Shown one piece after another: positions 50,501 through 59,780 of a stretch of 64,000 bases of DNA. The DNA is from Chloroflexota bacterium (GTDB lineage: Bacteria; Chloroflexota; Chloroflexia; Chloroheliales; Chloroheliaceae), in NCBI GenBank assembly GCA_028287745.1, contig JAQBPB010000018.1, forward strand, positions 1 to 64,000. Direction: 5' to 3'. Made by a program: the position numbers and the translations under genes. The stretch's first letter is position 1. Each line of letters starts with the position of its first letter. The notes beneath the pieces were generated by a model. It saw only the letters and a list, made by a program, of their open reading frames with translations, was not told where the DNA came from and made no database searches.

Positions 50501-52402
50501 CTAACGGTAGGCGTTGGCCTGTAGATTAAACAACTGGGCGTAGCGGCCTTCCAGGGCCAGCAGTTCCTGGTGCGAACCTTCCTCTTTCAACTCGCCTTCC
50601 TCGATTACGAAGATGCGATCGGCCAGACGGACGGTACTGAACCGGTGCGAGATAAAGACTGCGGTCTTCCCGGCGGTTAACTCGCGGAACTTGGCAAAGA
50701 CATCATATTCGGCCTGGGCGTCCAGGGAACTGGTCGGCTCGTCCAGCACCAGAATCCGGGCGTCGCGCATAAAGGCACGGGCCAGGGCAATTTTTTGCCA
50801 CTCGCCGCCGCTAAGCTGGGTGCCTTCGTTGAACCAGCGGCCCAGCATGGTGTCATAACCTTTAGGCAGCTTTTCAATGACTTCGTTCGCGCCGCTCTTG
50901 GTAGCGGCCTCTTTTACCAGCCCGGTATTATCAATCTGGCCGAGTTGCCCGATACCGATATTGGCCTGGGCCGACATGAAGTAGGTCACATAGTCCTGGA
51001 AAATAACCCCCACCTGCGACCGCAATTCGGCCAGGTCATAGTCTTTGACGTTCCGGCCGCCCACCAGAATTTCGCCTTCGTCTGGGTCGTAGAGCCGGTT
51101 CAACAGCTTGACTATAGTGGTCTTTCCGGCACCATTGCGCCCGACCAGGGCGATTGCCTCACCCGAGTCTACTTTGAAGCTGACCTTATTAAGGGCCGGT
51201 TCCGCCTTGCCGGGATAGGTGAAGCTGACGTTGCGAAACTCCAGGCTGAGGCCGCGCGAACCCGGCTCGCTATTGCCGTTGATTGGGAAAGTTTTCTCCG
51301 GCGATTTGATAGCCGGTTGGTATTCCAGGAATTCAAACAGCGTGCCTACGAACAAATTATTCTCGTAGGTGCTGGAAATCCCGGTCAGCAAGCCCTGAAA
51401 ACTGGTGCTGACTTGCTGGGCGGCCTGGCTGTAGAGGGTCAGGTCGCCCAGGGTAATTCGCCCGCCGACCGCTTGCAGGGCCACGTAAAGATAAATCGCG
51501 GCATTGGCTCCCAGGCTGAGACTCATCCACATAAAACTGGTCAGGTAGCGCTTGATTAAAATCAGCTTGTTTTCGGTATAGACCTGGTTAGCCAGCTTGC
51601 GAAAGCGCTCCACGAAGAAATCGCCCAGGTTATAAAGCTTGACCTCCTTGTTAAAGGTGTCGGTGGTCATAACGTTTTCATAGTAGCTCATCTGGCGGCG
51701 CTCAGGCGACTGTCGGCGCATCCGCTGGTAGCCCATCCAGCCGTAGCGGCTGTCGGCGATAAAGGCCGGGATTGGCACGACCAGGGCCACGACCGCAATC
51801 CACCACTCCAACCTGACCAGTAAGAAAATCATCGAGAGAAAGGTGATTAAGGTCCGGACCAGGTCAAAGGTCTGTGAAACCATCATTACCGGGCGGAAAG
51901 TGGCCTGTTCCTGGGCCTGGCGCAATTTATCATAAAACTCAGGGTTCTCGAAAAAGGACAGGTCCAGGGTATTGGCCTTTTCCATGACCATCAAACGGAC
52001 TCGGTTGGCAACCAGTTCCTGGAGCAGTTGTTGGACTATATTGCTCAGGGTGCCGAGCAAGCTGCTGCCTACAGTAATAACCAGTTGGAGCAGCACCAGC
52101 CACATAACTTCGCTGACCGGGGCGTTTCGGGGCGGCAGGGCCGCAATGACGCTGTCTATTACCAGCTTGGTAACCCAGGCCGAGGCGGCCGGAGCAAAGC
52201 CGCGCAACACCGTTATGATGCCCAGGCATAAAGTGTAAAAGGCGTTCGTGGACCAGACCAGTTTTAAGACACGCGGTAAACTGCTGAACGCCTGAAAGAC
52301 CATGCTGAGGTTGAAACCGTCTTCGGAATTGGAGCGCCCGCGGCCCCGGCCGCTGCCAGGTCCCTCACCGCCCCCATGCGGCATTGTCGTAAAATTTCTC
52401 AT
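50501..52402 (-). CDS. ABC exporter with fused permease and ATPase
   Basis: A 633-residue half-transporter of the MsbA/MdlB group. A Gly/Arg-rich N-terminus is followed by six TM helices (~50-340) and the nucleotide-binding domain: Walker A GRNGAGKTT at ~415, Q-loop VIFQDYVTYF, signature LSGGEWQKIALA at ~529, Walker B ILVLDEPTSSLDAQAE at ~552 and switch His in ISHRFSTV. It works as a homo- or heterodimer to export lipids, peptides or drugs. The signature reads SGGEW rather than SGGQ, typical of one exporter subgroup. It is a single-gene unit with its own terminator, upstream of the glycan operon. Confidence 0.92.
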   Translation of the reverse strand: MRNFTTMPHGGGEGPGSGRGRGRSNSEDGFNLSMVFQAFSSLPRVLKLVWSTNAFYTLCLGIITVLRGFAPAASAWVTKLVIDSVIAALPPRNAPVSEVMWLVLLQLVITVGSSLLGTLSNIVQQLLQELVANRVRLMVMEKANTLDLSFFENPEFYDKLRQAQEQATFRPVMMVSQTFDLVRTLITFLSMIFLLVRLEWWIAVVALVVPIPAFIADSRYGWMGYQRMRRQSPERRQMSYYENVMTTDTFNKEVKLYNLGDFFVERFRKLANQVYTENKLILIKRYLTSFMWMSLSLGANAAIYLYVALQAVGGRITLGDLTLYSQAAQQVSTSFQGLLTGISSTYENNLFVGTLFEFLEYQPAIKSPEKTFPINGNSEPGSRGLSLEFRNVSFTYPGKAEPALNKVSFKVDSGEAIALVGRNGAGKTTIVKLLNRLYDPDEGEILVGGRNVKDYDLAELRSQVGVIFQDYVTYFMSAQANIGIGQLGQIDNTGLVKEAATKSGANEVIEKLPKGYDTMLGRWFNEGTQLSGGEWQKIALARAFMRDARILVLDEPTSSLDAQAEYDVFAKFRELTAGKTAVFISHRFSTVRLADRIFVIEEGELKEEGSHQELLALEGRYAQLFNLQANAYR

Positions 52403-53110
<708 letters not shown>

Positions 53111-53159
53111 ATTGGTAGGCAACTCAGTCTATCGCGCGGAAATTATTTTATTGTAGTGA

Positions 53160-53244
53160 TGGCGGGTGGTGAGGGAATTGAACCCCCAACCCTCGCGGGC
53201 GACTGTTTTCAAGACAGCGTGCTAAGCCAGTTCGCGTACCACCC
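53160..53244 (-). tRNA. tRNA-Ser (anticodon TGA)
   Basis: An 85-base class II tRNA on the minus strand. Acceptor stem GGGTGGT / ACCACCC (7 pairs), G73 and encoded CCA, anticodon loop CTTGAAA, variable arm with CGCCCGCGAGGG, T-arm GGGGG-TTCAATT-CCCTC with one G-T pair. In this fold base 8 is A instead of the near-universal U, because the linker/D-arm is one base shorter (19) than in the GCT tRNA (20). The two serine tRNA genes lie 49 bases apart. Confidence 0.92.
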
Positions 53245-53384
53245 GTAAAAACCAGCCTCCCGGCAAAGCACAGCGTCAGCAACAGCCTCACCGAATACGC
53301 CGCATTATACCTTTTTGGAAGGGCCTTGTCAACCAAGAACCGGGTACCAATCTAATTATCCCTGAACTCGTGAGCCCCTTATGG

Positions 53385-54533
53385 TCAGGCTACGGACCAC
53401 CCGGCCAATCTGACCTGCCCGGAGAAGTGTTTATCGTCCAATTCCAGCCCGAAACCGGGCCGGTCCGGCACCATAACCCGGCCATCTTTGATCCGGTAGG
53501 CCGTGTCGTCCAGACCTGCAGCGAAACCGCCATCCCATTCCACGAACAGGAAACCCCGGATGGCCGGGGCAATATGGGCCGAAGCATAGTTGCCGTAGAG
53601 TCCACCATAATTATGCGGGGCGCTCCTGACCCCGGCCGCATCCAGTACGGGCCCCAGGGCCAGCCAGCGTTCAAACCCGTAATACCTTAAATCGTACTGG
53701 ATAATATCTACCAACCCGGCTTCCGCCCAGATAAGCAGGTCAGGGTCGGGATGTCCTTCACCGTCGGCCAGTAAAACGCCAAGTTGCTCCGCCGCCAGCC
53801 ATTCCTTCAGGTGTTTATAAAGTACGGCATCTTCATGAAAGGGTTCCTCCAGCCAGAAGATGTTTGCCGGGCGGGTGCGCAGCAGCAAGTCTTTGATTAG
53901 ATTGAAGTTGTACCCGTTATTGGCGTCAATCATCAGGGTGGCCGAACTCCCGGCGGTTTCCCGGATTCCGTTTACTACGGCGATATCTCGTTGCAGACCT
54001 TCATTTAAAGGCATATAGAAAGCGCCCCGGCCTACCTTGATTTTGAAAGCCCGGTGGCCCCGCGACAAACCCTCCTGTGCCTGCGCCTGCATGAGTTCAA
54101 CCGCCGCTTTGTCATCATTAAGGTGCAGGTCATCGAAATAAAAAGAGGTATCATAGCAGGGTACGCTAAACGGGCCGGGGGTGTCCTCAAACGAGGCAGG
54201 CGCAACCAGCCGGTAGACCGGTTGGCTATTCACCCGGCCAAGCCAGTCCAGCAGTGGGAATTCCAGGTCAAAGTACTCGGGCCTGACCCGGCCTTCCGTG
54301 GTAAACATCGCTTTTAGCGGTTGGCCCAGCAAAGCCCCGGCCCGGTCATGGGTAAGGACTGACCAGCCAAAGGCCTGGATGCCCCCGGCGGTTATTCTCA
54401 CCAGGGAAACCGCCACCGCTTTCCCGTGAACTCCTAACCGGGCGTTACAACCGGCGTTTCGCCAGCGCTCCCCCGGCAGGGCCGCCCATTCCACTTTATC
54501 CAATCTAACGCCGGTACCAAATTCCATATTCAT
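53385..54533 (-). CDS. Enolase superfamily enzyme, mandelate racemase/muconate-lactonizing type
   Basis: A 382-residue protein with the capping domain (~1-130) and a TIM-barrel. Candidate active-site residues: K164-x-K166 (KIKVG) as the second-strand base, metal ligands D203 (MIDANNGY), E229/E230 (WLEEPF) and D257/E259 (LLADGEG), and H307 (SAPHNYG) as the opposite base. This pattern fits acid-sugar dehydratases or epimerases that abstract an alpha proton. The third ligand region is less clear (ADGEGHPD), so specificity is open. It is divergent from the AraC gene at 54687, which probably regulates it. Confidence 0.82.
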   Translation of the reverse strand: MNMEFGTGVRLDKVEWAALPGERWRNAGCNARLGVHGKAVAVSLVRITAGGIQAFGWSVLTHDRAGALLGQPLKAMFTTEGRVRPEYFDLEFPLLDWLGRVNSQPVYRLVAPASFEDTPGPFSVPCYDTSFYFDDLHLNDDKAAVELMQAQAQEGLSRGHRAFKIKVGRGAFYMPLNEGLQRDIAVVNGIRETAGSSATLMIDANNGYNFNLIKDLLLRTRPANIFWLEEPFHEDAVLYKHLKEWLAAEQLGVLLADGEGHPDPDLLIWAEAGLVDIIQYDLRYYGFERWLALGPVLDAAGVRSAPHNYGGLYGNYASAHIAPAIRGFLFVEWDGGFAAGLDDTAYRIKDGRVMVPDRPGFGLELDDKHFSGQVRLAGWSVA

Positions 54534-54611
54534 AATATTTTTTATTTTCTTTTTCTTCTGAGCCGGGTTAATTTGAAAGTGTCGCGGTTTTAGCTGGTTG
54601 CAAAGCAGTTT

Positions 54612-54633
54612 AATATGCTAAAATAAGCATATT
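54612..54633. promoter_or_regulatory. Candidate operator in the enolase/AraC divergent region
   Basis: AATATGCT-AAAATA-AGCATATT: an inverted repeat with perfect 8-base arms in the centre of the 153-base divergent region. Suits a dimeric regulator, most simply the product of the AraC gene beside it. Confidence 0.45.
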
Positions 54634-54686
54634 CCAATCAAAATAATTCTGCAACCCTAAATCAAATTGGAGCAGGTTCAAGGCGG

Positions 54687-55592
54687 ATGCAAGCAGTCGA
54701 AAACTACGCAAAAATCAGTAACCCACTGGGCATAGACGGCAGTTCCTTTGCTTTTGTTTACCGCCGCCTATCATTAGAAAACTTCTCTGGCACATTTCAT
54801 ACTCACCAGGGCATGGAGTTTTTATACGTGCATGAGGGTAAGGGCCAGCTAACCCTGGAGCAAAAGACCTATAAAGTCAGTTCCGGGATGCTGCTTTACT
54901 TCCAGCCTTTTCAATTACACCAGTTGCAAATGGAAGTAACCAGGGACTCGCCATTTATCCGGTCGATTGTGGTTTTCGAACCCAGCCTGCTCGACCCCTA
55001 TCTAACTTCCCTGCGGCACCTGCAAAAATTTTTCCGCCATATCTGGCACGATACGCTGGATGTAAAATTTATTGAGCAGTTGGAAGACGGCAACGATTTA
55101 GACCTGTTGCTGCGCCAGTTCCACCGGAGTTTCTCAACACCCTGGGCCTCAAATGAAGAAAAGTTCGAAGAGACGATCTTATTTTTGATAAATTTCCTGC
55201 GGACCCAGCGGCCCTACTGGCAAAAAACCGACCTGCTAAATGATACGGCTTTAAAACATCCCAGCCACCCGGTTGAAGAGATTATCCAGTGGATTGAGCA
55301 GCATTATAGCGAGGAATTCCGGCTGGAAACCCTGGCAAGCGCGCTGCATCTTTCCCCGTTTTACCTTTCCCGGCTGTTTCACACGGCAACCGGCAGTAGT
55401 ATCACCCGCTATATAACCGCCCGCCGTATAAGAGAAGCTTGCCTGTTACTCCAGGCAAGCTCACTATCTATCAGCGCGGTCGGGCAAGCCGTCGGGCTTA
55501 ATAACCCTTCTTACTTCAACCAGCTCTTTAAAAAAGCCACCGGGATAACGCCTCACCAGTACCGTTTGAACGCTTTAAGCTCAAACCGCTAA
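54687..55592 (+). CDS. AraC family transcriptional regulator
   Basis: A 301-residue regulator. The N-terminal cupin sensor has TFHTHQGMEFLYVHEGKGQL and LYFQPFQLHQLQ. The C-terminal double HTH comprises RLETLASALHLSPFYLSRLFHTATG and SISAVGQAVGLNNPSYFNQLFKKATGITPHQYR. Divergent from the enolase-superfamily gene and 3'-overlapping the PhyH gene on the other strand by 12 bases. A sugar or sugar-acid ligand is plausible, given the target. Confidence 0.9.
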   Translation: MQAVENYAKISNPLGIDGSSFAFVYRRLSLENFSGTFHTHQGMEFLYVHEGKGQLTLEQKTYKVSSGMLLYFQPFQLHQLQMEVTRDSPFIRSIVVFEPSLLDPYLTSLRHLQKFFRHIWHDTLDVKFIEQLEDGNDLDLLLRQFHRSFSTPWASNEEKFEETILFLINFLRTQRPYWQKTDLLNDTALKHPSHPVEEIIQWIEQHYSEEFRLETLASALHLSPFYLSRLFHTATGSSITRYITARRIREACLLLQASSLSISAVGQAVGLNNPSYFNQLFKKATGITPHQYRLNALSSNR

Positions 55593-56492
55593 CTGGGTGC
55601 GTATGGCCGAACGGTATTTTTTTGTCGCTTTATGCGCTTCAAGCGCCTCAATCCAGTCCCGGCGCCAGTTCTCAAAATCTGGCTGGACCAATTCGGGCTG
55701 CTTCCGGCTGCGTACCACAAAGTCCGGGTAAAAGGCCCGCCCGGTCGAACTGCCTACCGCCTGGTAGCGCAAATCAAGACTCCACCGCACTTTATCGGAC
55801 AGGTTAGGCAAGCCCCGGTGCGGCGTGTATTTGCTCATTATGACGATGCCACCTTTTTTACAGGGGACCGGCTGCGGGGCAATATCCGGCAGCGCGGAAG
55901 GCACAATGGTCAAACCGGCCACATTTTCGTGCTCTAAAAGGCCCAGTTTAAAAGCTTCGGGCAAAACTTCCATACAGCCGGTCTCCTGGTTGGCATCAAC
56001 CAGCGGTATCCAGAAGGTAAAAATGTTGTACGGGTCGGCATCTTCCTGGGTAACCGCGGCGTCCTGGTGCCAGGGCACATTGTGTATATAGTGCGGCACG
56101 CCCTGAGCGATAATCTTTGTAGGTATTTTGGCCCGGATGTGCTGAATTGGGCTGCAGATAAGCTCACTGCCAAGCAGGCTTTCCGCTACATCCAACAGTT
56201 TTGGATTGAATAAAAAGTTGTACATACGCTCAAGGCGCGACCGCATGATGTCCAAATCATCTTCGATGTCGTGACTCTGGGCGTAGAGGACCGCGAACCG
56301 CTTTTCAAAAGGCAAGCCCTCACCCAAATCATGGATTTTGCCCTGGTGCTTAAGTTCAACGGCGCGTTGGTCTATAAATTCAGCATAAGCCGCGATAACG
56401 GGGTCGAGATCTTCGGCAGGCGAAAATACATTTTCAACTACCAGGTAACCCTTGTTGAAAAAATGCTCGATCTGCTCACTTTGAAGTTTCAT
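55581..56492 (-). CDS. Phytanoyl-CoA dioxygenase (PhyH) family oxygenase
   Basis: A 303-residue Fe(II)/2-oxoglutarate oxygenase. H142-x-D144 (WHQDAAV) and H225 (KYTPHRGLP) are the iron ligands and R237 (VRWSLDLR) the 2-oxoglutarate anchor. TGCMEVLPEAF is the usual following strand. The C-terminal GRAFYPDFVVRSR shows it belongs to the ectoine-hydroxylase-like PhyH branch only in general terms. Its gene ends inside the last codons of the AraC gene. Together with 14506/15454 it is the second AraC-PhyH neighbourhood in the window, though the orientation differs. Confidence 0.88.
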   Translation of the reverse strand: MKLQSEQIEHFFNKGYLVVENVFSPAEDLDPVIAAYAEFIDQRAVELKHQGKIHDLGEGLPFEKRFAVLYAQSHDIEDDLDIMRSRLERMYNFLFNPKLLDVAESLLGSELICSPIQHIRAKIPTKIIAQGVPHYIHNVPWHQDAAVTQEDADPYNIFTFWIPLVDANQETGCMEVLPEAFKLGLLEHENVAGLTIVPSALPDIAPQPVPCKKGGIVIMSKYTPHRGLPNLSDKVRWSLDLRYQAVGSSTGRAFYPDFVVRSRKQPELVQPDFENWRRDWIEALEAHKATKKYRSAIRTQLAV

Positions 56493-56756
56493 GAGTAGGT
56501 TAAACCTTTCCAGACTTACTATTTATTTGCGGAGCAAAGTTGGGCCGGTTAAATTATACTTAAGAAAATCTGATATCAATGTCATAAAATTGCGCTTTTA
56601 TGTTGTTATGATGACTACCGCTGCTCATTCATCCGTGCGGCGGGCGCAATAGAAGAAACTAAACTATTTAAGTTAAAAGTGTATAATAGCCGGGTTAGAA
56701 AAAGGCAGATTTAAATTAGGCCAGAGCAGCAAAGCGGCTGCCCAAGGAGGCGGAAA

Positions 56757-57290
56757 TTGGCGGAAAATGTGACAGCCCAGGGAGCGGTAATCGAACGGGT
56801 CCGGTGGCGGCGGTTAATCCTGCCGGTATTCCTGGTGTTAGGAGTTTTCTTTTGCGGATATGCGGGACTCTTTGTCGGCGTTAAAGAAGATTTACCGGCG
56901 CCGCCAAACGCAGCCCGCTTCCCACTCAGTATCACAAACCAGAATACGGTCCTGAGCCAGTTTGCCGCCGATACCAAAAACCTTAAAACCCTGGATGTAT
57001 CGGTCTACGTGCTGCGCGATACGCCCCAGGAAGCGGCTGATTACTGGCGCAGCGCTTTTGTCAGCAAGCGAAACTGGAAAGAACTGCCGCCGCCCCAATT
57101 ACCCACCGAACGGGGAGCCGTCAATTTTAGCACCGTGGCGTTTAACCGGTCGGCCAGTAAAGTTATTCTGGCCATTGCCCCGGCTGACCAGTTGCTAACC
57201 CTGGATAACGAATTTTCCCGCGCCCTGAAATCCGCGAAATACCGGGCCGGAGATACCGTAGCGGTTATGATCGCGGGCGACATCAAGTAA
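56757..57290 (+). CDS. Membrane-anchored protein of unknown function
   Basis: A 177-residue protein with TTG start and AAGGAGG at a good distance. One TM segment (residues ~20-40, ILPVFLVLGVFFCGYAGLFVG) is followed by an extracytoplasmic domain of ~130 residues with alpha/beta character (LKTLDVSVYVLRDTPQEAADYWRSAF, VNFSTVAFNRSASKVILAIA, GDTVAVMIAGDI). I recognise no family. TATAAT at 56682-56687 may be its -10 box. It is a single-gene unit before the GH36 gene, with a 198-base gap. Confidence 0.65.
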   Translation: MAENVTAQGAVIERVRWRRLILPVFLVLGVFFCGYAGLFVGVKEDLPAPPNAARFPLSITNQNTVLSQFAADTKNLKTLDVSVYVLRDTPQEAADYWRSAFVSKRNWKELPPPQLPTERGAVNFSTVAFNRSASKVILAIAPADQLLTLDNEFSRALKSAKYRAGDTVAVMIAGDIK

Positions 57291-57391
57291 GGATTCCTTT
57301 CCGGAAAAGTTGTTTTTTTTCAAAAAACATACCGCGCATGGCCTGGTTTTCGGCTGCCCCTTATCATGTTTTATATTTTGCCCTTTTGCCA

Positions 57392-57419
57392 GGGTAAATT
57401 TTAAGCTAAAATAATACCC
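57392..57419. promoter_or_regulatory. Imperfect palindrome upstream of the GH36 gene
   Basis: GGGTAAATTTTA-AGC-TAAAATAATACCC: arms pair except for one inserted base. It contains TAAAAT, a possible -10 box, and lies 70-97 bases before the GH36 ATG. A candidate operator for the ROK or LacI regulator. Confidence 0.4.
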
Positions 57420-57488
57420 GGTGTTATCACTGAAAGCTCTTATAAAAATTTAATCCTAAAACTACAATAGTAAAGGGACAAAAGCAGT

Positions 57489-59642
57489 ATGCCTATCCGA
57501 TACTTAGACGAGCAGCGCCTTTTCTTGCTGGAAACCGACCGGACCGCCTATGTAATTTACCTGGCCGAACACGGCCAGCTTTTGCACCTTTATTGGGGTG
57601 AGAAATTAGTTTTTCCGGCCGATTATCCCGGCCCGCCGCTCAACCACGCCCACAGCGCTTTTAATACCTGGGGTAATGATATGGCCGCCGAATTCCCGGT
57701 GCCTTACAACGTCCAGGAAATTGAAACTTGCCTGCGCCTGCGTTTTGCCGATGGCACCCGCGACCTGCGCCTGAAATATAGCGAACACATTATTGACGGT
57801 GATAATTTAGCTATCACCCTTAAAGATGAATTTTACGGCTTTACCCTGCGCCTGGTTTACCGGGTCTACCCCGAATGCGATATTCTGACCCGGCGCGCTG
57901 AAATTATTAATTCCGGCCAGGAAATTATTCGCCTGGACGAAGTACTCAGCGGTAGTGTGCCGCTGCCCTATGACAGGGGTGACTTCCGCCTGTCGCATCT
58001 CTCCGGGACGCACGTCACCGAGTTCCAGTTGGACCGTGAGCCGGTCAAACCCGGCCGCAAAGTGCTGGAAGGCCGCCAGAACTATACCGGCCACGCCCAT
58101 AATCCTTTTTTCGCCCTGGATCTGGTCGACTCCCAGGGCGGCGCGACCGAAACCGGCGGCGAGGTCTGGTTCGGCGGGTTGCAATGGAGCGGTAACTGGA
58201 AAATTGTAGTGGAGCAAACCCGCAGCCCGCTTAAAAGGACGCGGGTCGCCGCCGGGATTAACGACTGGGACTTTGAATGGCAGCTCTGGCCCGGCCAGAC
58301 CTTTGAAACGCCCTGGATGACCCTGGGCTACACATCGGCCGGGTTTGGGCAGGTCACACGCAACCTGCACCGCTACCAGCTTGCTCACATTCTGCCGCAG
58401 GATAAAGCCGCCGACCTGCGCCCGGTCCTTTACAATAGCTGGGAGGCCGTCCTTTTCAATGTGAATGAAACCACCCAGATGGCCCTGGCCGAAAAAGCGG
58501 CCCGCTGCGGTGTCGAACTTTTCGTGGTTGATGACGGCTGGTTTGGCGCCCGCGAACATGACCGGGCCGGATTGGGCGATTGGACCGTCAACCCGCAGCG
58601 CTTTCCCCGTGGCTTGCAGCCTTTAATTGACCACGTGAACCGCCTGGGAATGCAATTCGGCCTGTGGGTGGAACCCGAAATGGTCAATCCCGACAGCGAC
58701 CTCTACCGGGCGCACCCAGATTGGGCCTATCACTATCCCAACCGGGTGCCTACCGAAGCCCGCAACCAGCTTATTCTGAACCTGGGCCGGTTGGATGTGC
58801 AGGAATATCTTTTCGGGGTGCTGGACGGCATCCTGAGCAAATACAATATTGACTATATCAAGTGGGACTATAACCGGGCGATAAGCGAAGCCGGGGGAGC
58901 CCAGATACCGGCCGGAAACCAGCGGGAACACTGGGTCCGGCACTACCAGGGACTTTACCGGCTGGTGGACCGCTTGCGCGAGCGCCACCCTCAAGTTATT
59001 TTCGAAAACTGCTCCGGTGGAGGCGGCCGGGTAGATATGGGCATGTTGAGCCATTTTGACCAGAGCTGGACCAGCGATAATACCGACCCGCTGGACCGCC
59101 TGGCTATTCAGCAGGGTTACTCATTGGTCTACCCGGTCAAGACAATGTTCTGCTGGGTAACCGACATGAACCAGAACGCGGCCCCTTACAGCCTGCGCTA
59201 CCGGTTCCTATCGTCTTTTATGGGTGGCCTGGGTATCGGGTCAAACCTTAATCACTTTAGTGATGGACAGATCCAGGAAGCGGCTTACTGGGTGGCCGAA
59301 TACAAGCGGCTGCGCCCGGTTATTCAGCATGGCGAGCTTTACCGGTTGCTGCCCTTAAATGCTGAAACCGAGCAGCAGGACAGCTTTGCTGTGGGGTATG
59401 TCGCCCCTGACAAAAGCCAGGCGGTGGTTATCGCCCTGGACCGGCGCAGCCATCACTGGCGCAATCCCCGCCGCCTGCGCCTGCCCGGCCTCGACCCGGC
59501 CGCCCATTACCGGTTGGCCGGGGATGTAGCCGACCGCGAACCCCAGGTATTAAGCGGACAGGCTATCCAGGCCAGGGGAATATTACCGAAACTGGAAGGC
59601 GAGCTGGCTGCGGCCTTGATTACTTTGACCAGGGAAAGCTGA
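57489..59642 (+). CDS. GH36 family alpha-galactosidase
   Basis: A 717-residue enzyme of the usual length for GH36 bacterial alpha-galactosidases. An N-terminal beta-supersandwich (~1-310) precedes the TIM-barrel. VLYNSWEAVLFNVNE, LFVVDDGWFGAR, FGLWVEPEMVNPDSDLY, IKWDYNR (nucleophile D460) and WTSDNTDPLDR (acid/base D530) are all diagnostic, as is ENCSGGGGRVDMGML. It releases terminal alpha-1,6-galactose from raffinose-type sugars by a retaining mechanism. No signal peptide, so it acts on imported sugars. It is followed after 138 bases by a ROK regulator. With GH4 at 30988 the window holds two unrelated alpha-galactosidase families. Confidence 0.95.
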   Translation: MPIRYLDEQRLFLLETDRTAYVIYLAEHGQLLHLYWGEKLVFPADYPGPPLNHAHSAFNTWGNDMAAEFPVPYNVQEIETCLRLRFADGTRDLRLKYSEHIIDGDNLAITLKDEFYGFTLRLVYRVYPECDILTRRAEIINSGQEIIRLDEVLSGSVPLPYDRGDFRLSHLSGTHVTEFQLDREPVKPGRKVLEGRQNYTGHAHNPFFALDLVDSQGGATETGGEVWFGGLQWSGNWKIVVEQTRSPLKRTRVAAGINDWDFEWQLWPGQTFETPWMTLGYTSAGFGQVTRNLHRYQLAHILPQDKAADLRPVLYNSWEAVLFNVNETTQMALAEKAARCGVELFVVDDGWFGAREHDRAGLGDWTVNPQRFPRGLQPLIDHVNRLGMQFGLWVEPEMVNPDSDLYRAHPDWAYHYPNRVPTEARNQLILNLGRLDVQEYLFGVLDGILSKYNIDYIKWDYNRAISEAGGAQIPAGNQREHWVRHYQGLYRLVDRLRERHPQVIFENCSGGGGRVDMGMLSHFDQSWTSDNTDPLDRLAIQQGYSLVYPVKTMFCWVTDMNQNAAPYSLRYRFLSSFMGGLGIGSNLNHFSDGQIQEAAYWVAEYKRLRPVIQHGELYRLLPLNAETEQQDSFAVGYVAPDKSQAVVIALDRRSHHWRNPRRLRLPGLDPAAHYRLAGDVADREPQVLSGQAIQARGILPKLEGELAAALITLTRES

Positions 59643-59701
59643 GAGGAACATAGATTATAGGATGTCGTTAAAACAATTTGATTTATTTCCGTTATAACCT
59701 A

Positions 59702-59730
59702 TTGCTTTTTCCGGCAGTAATATTTATCCT
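59702..59730 (+). promoter_or_regulatory. Putative promoter of the ROK gene inside an inverted repeat
   Basis: TTGCTT (59702-59707), 17-base spacer, TATCCT (59725-59730). The -10 overlaps ATCCTATAA (59726-59734), whose exact inverse TTATAGGAT is at 59655-59663. Such spaced half-sites could bind the ROK repressor and loop the DNA. Confidence 0.4.
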
Positions 59731-59780
59731 ATAACTATAAGCTCAACTTTTTGGTAGCAATTAATCCAAGGAGAAGTAAA

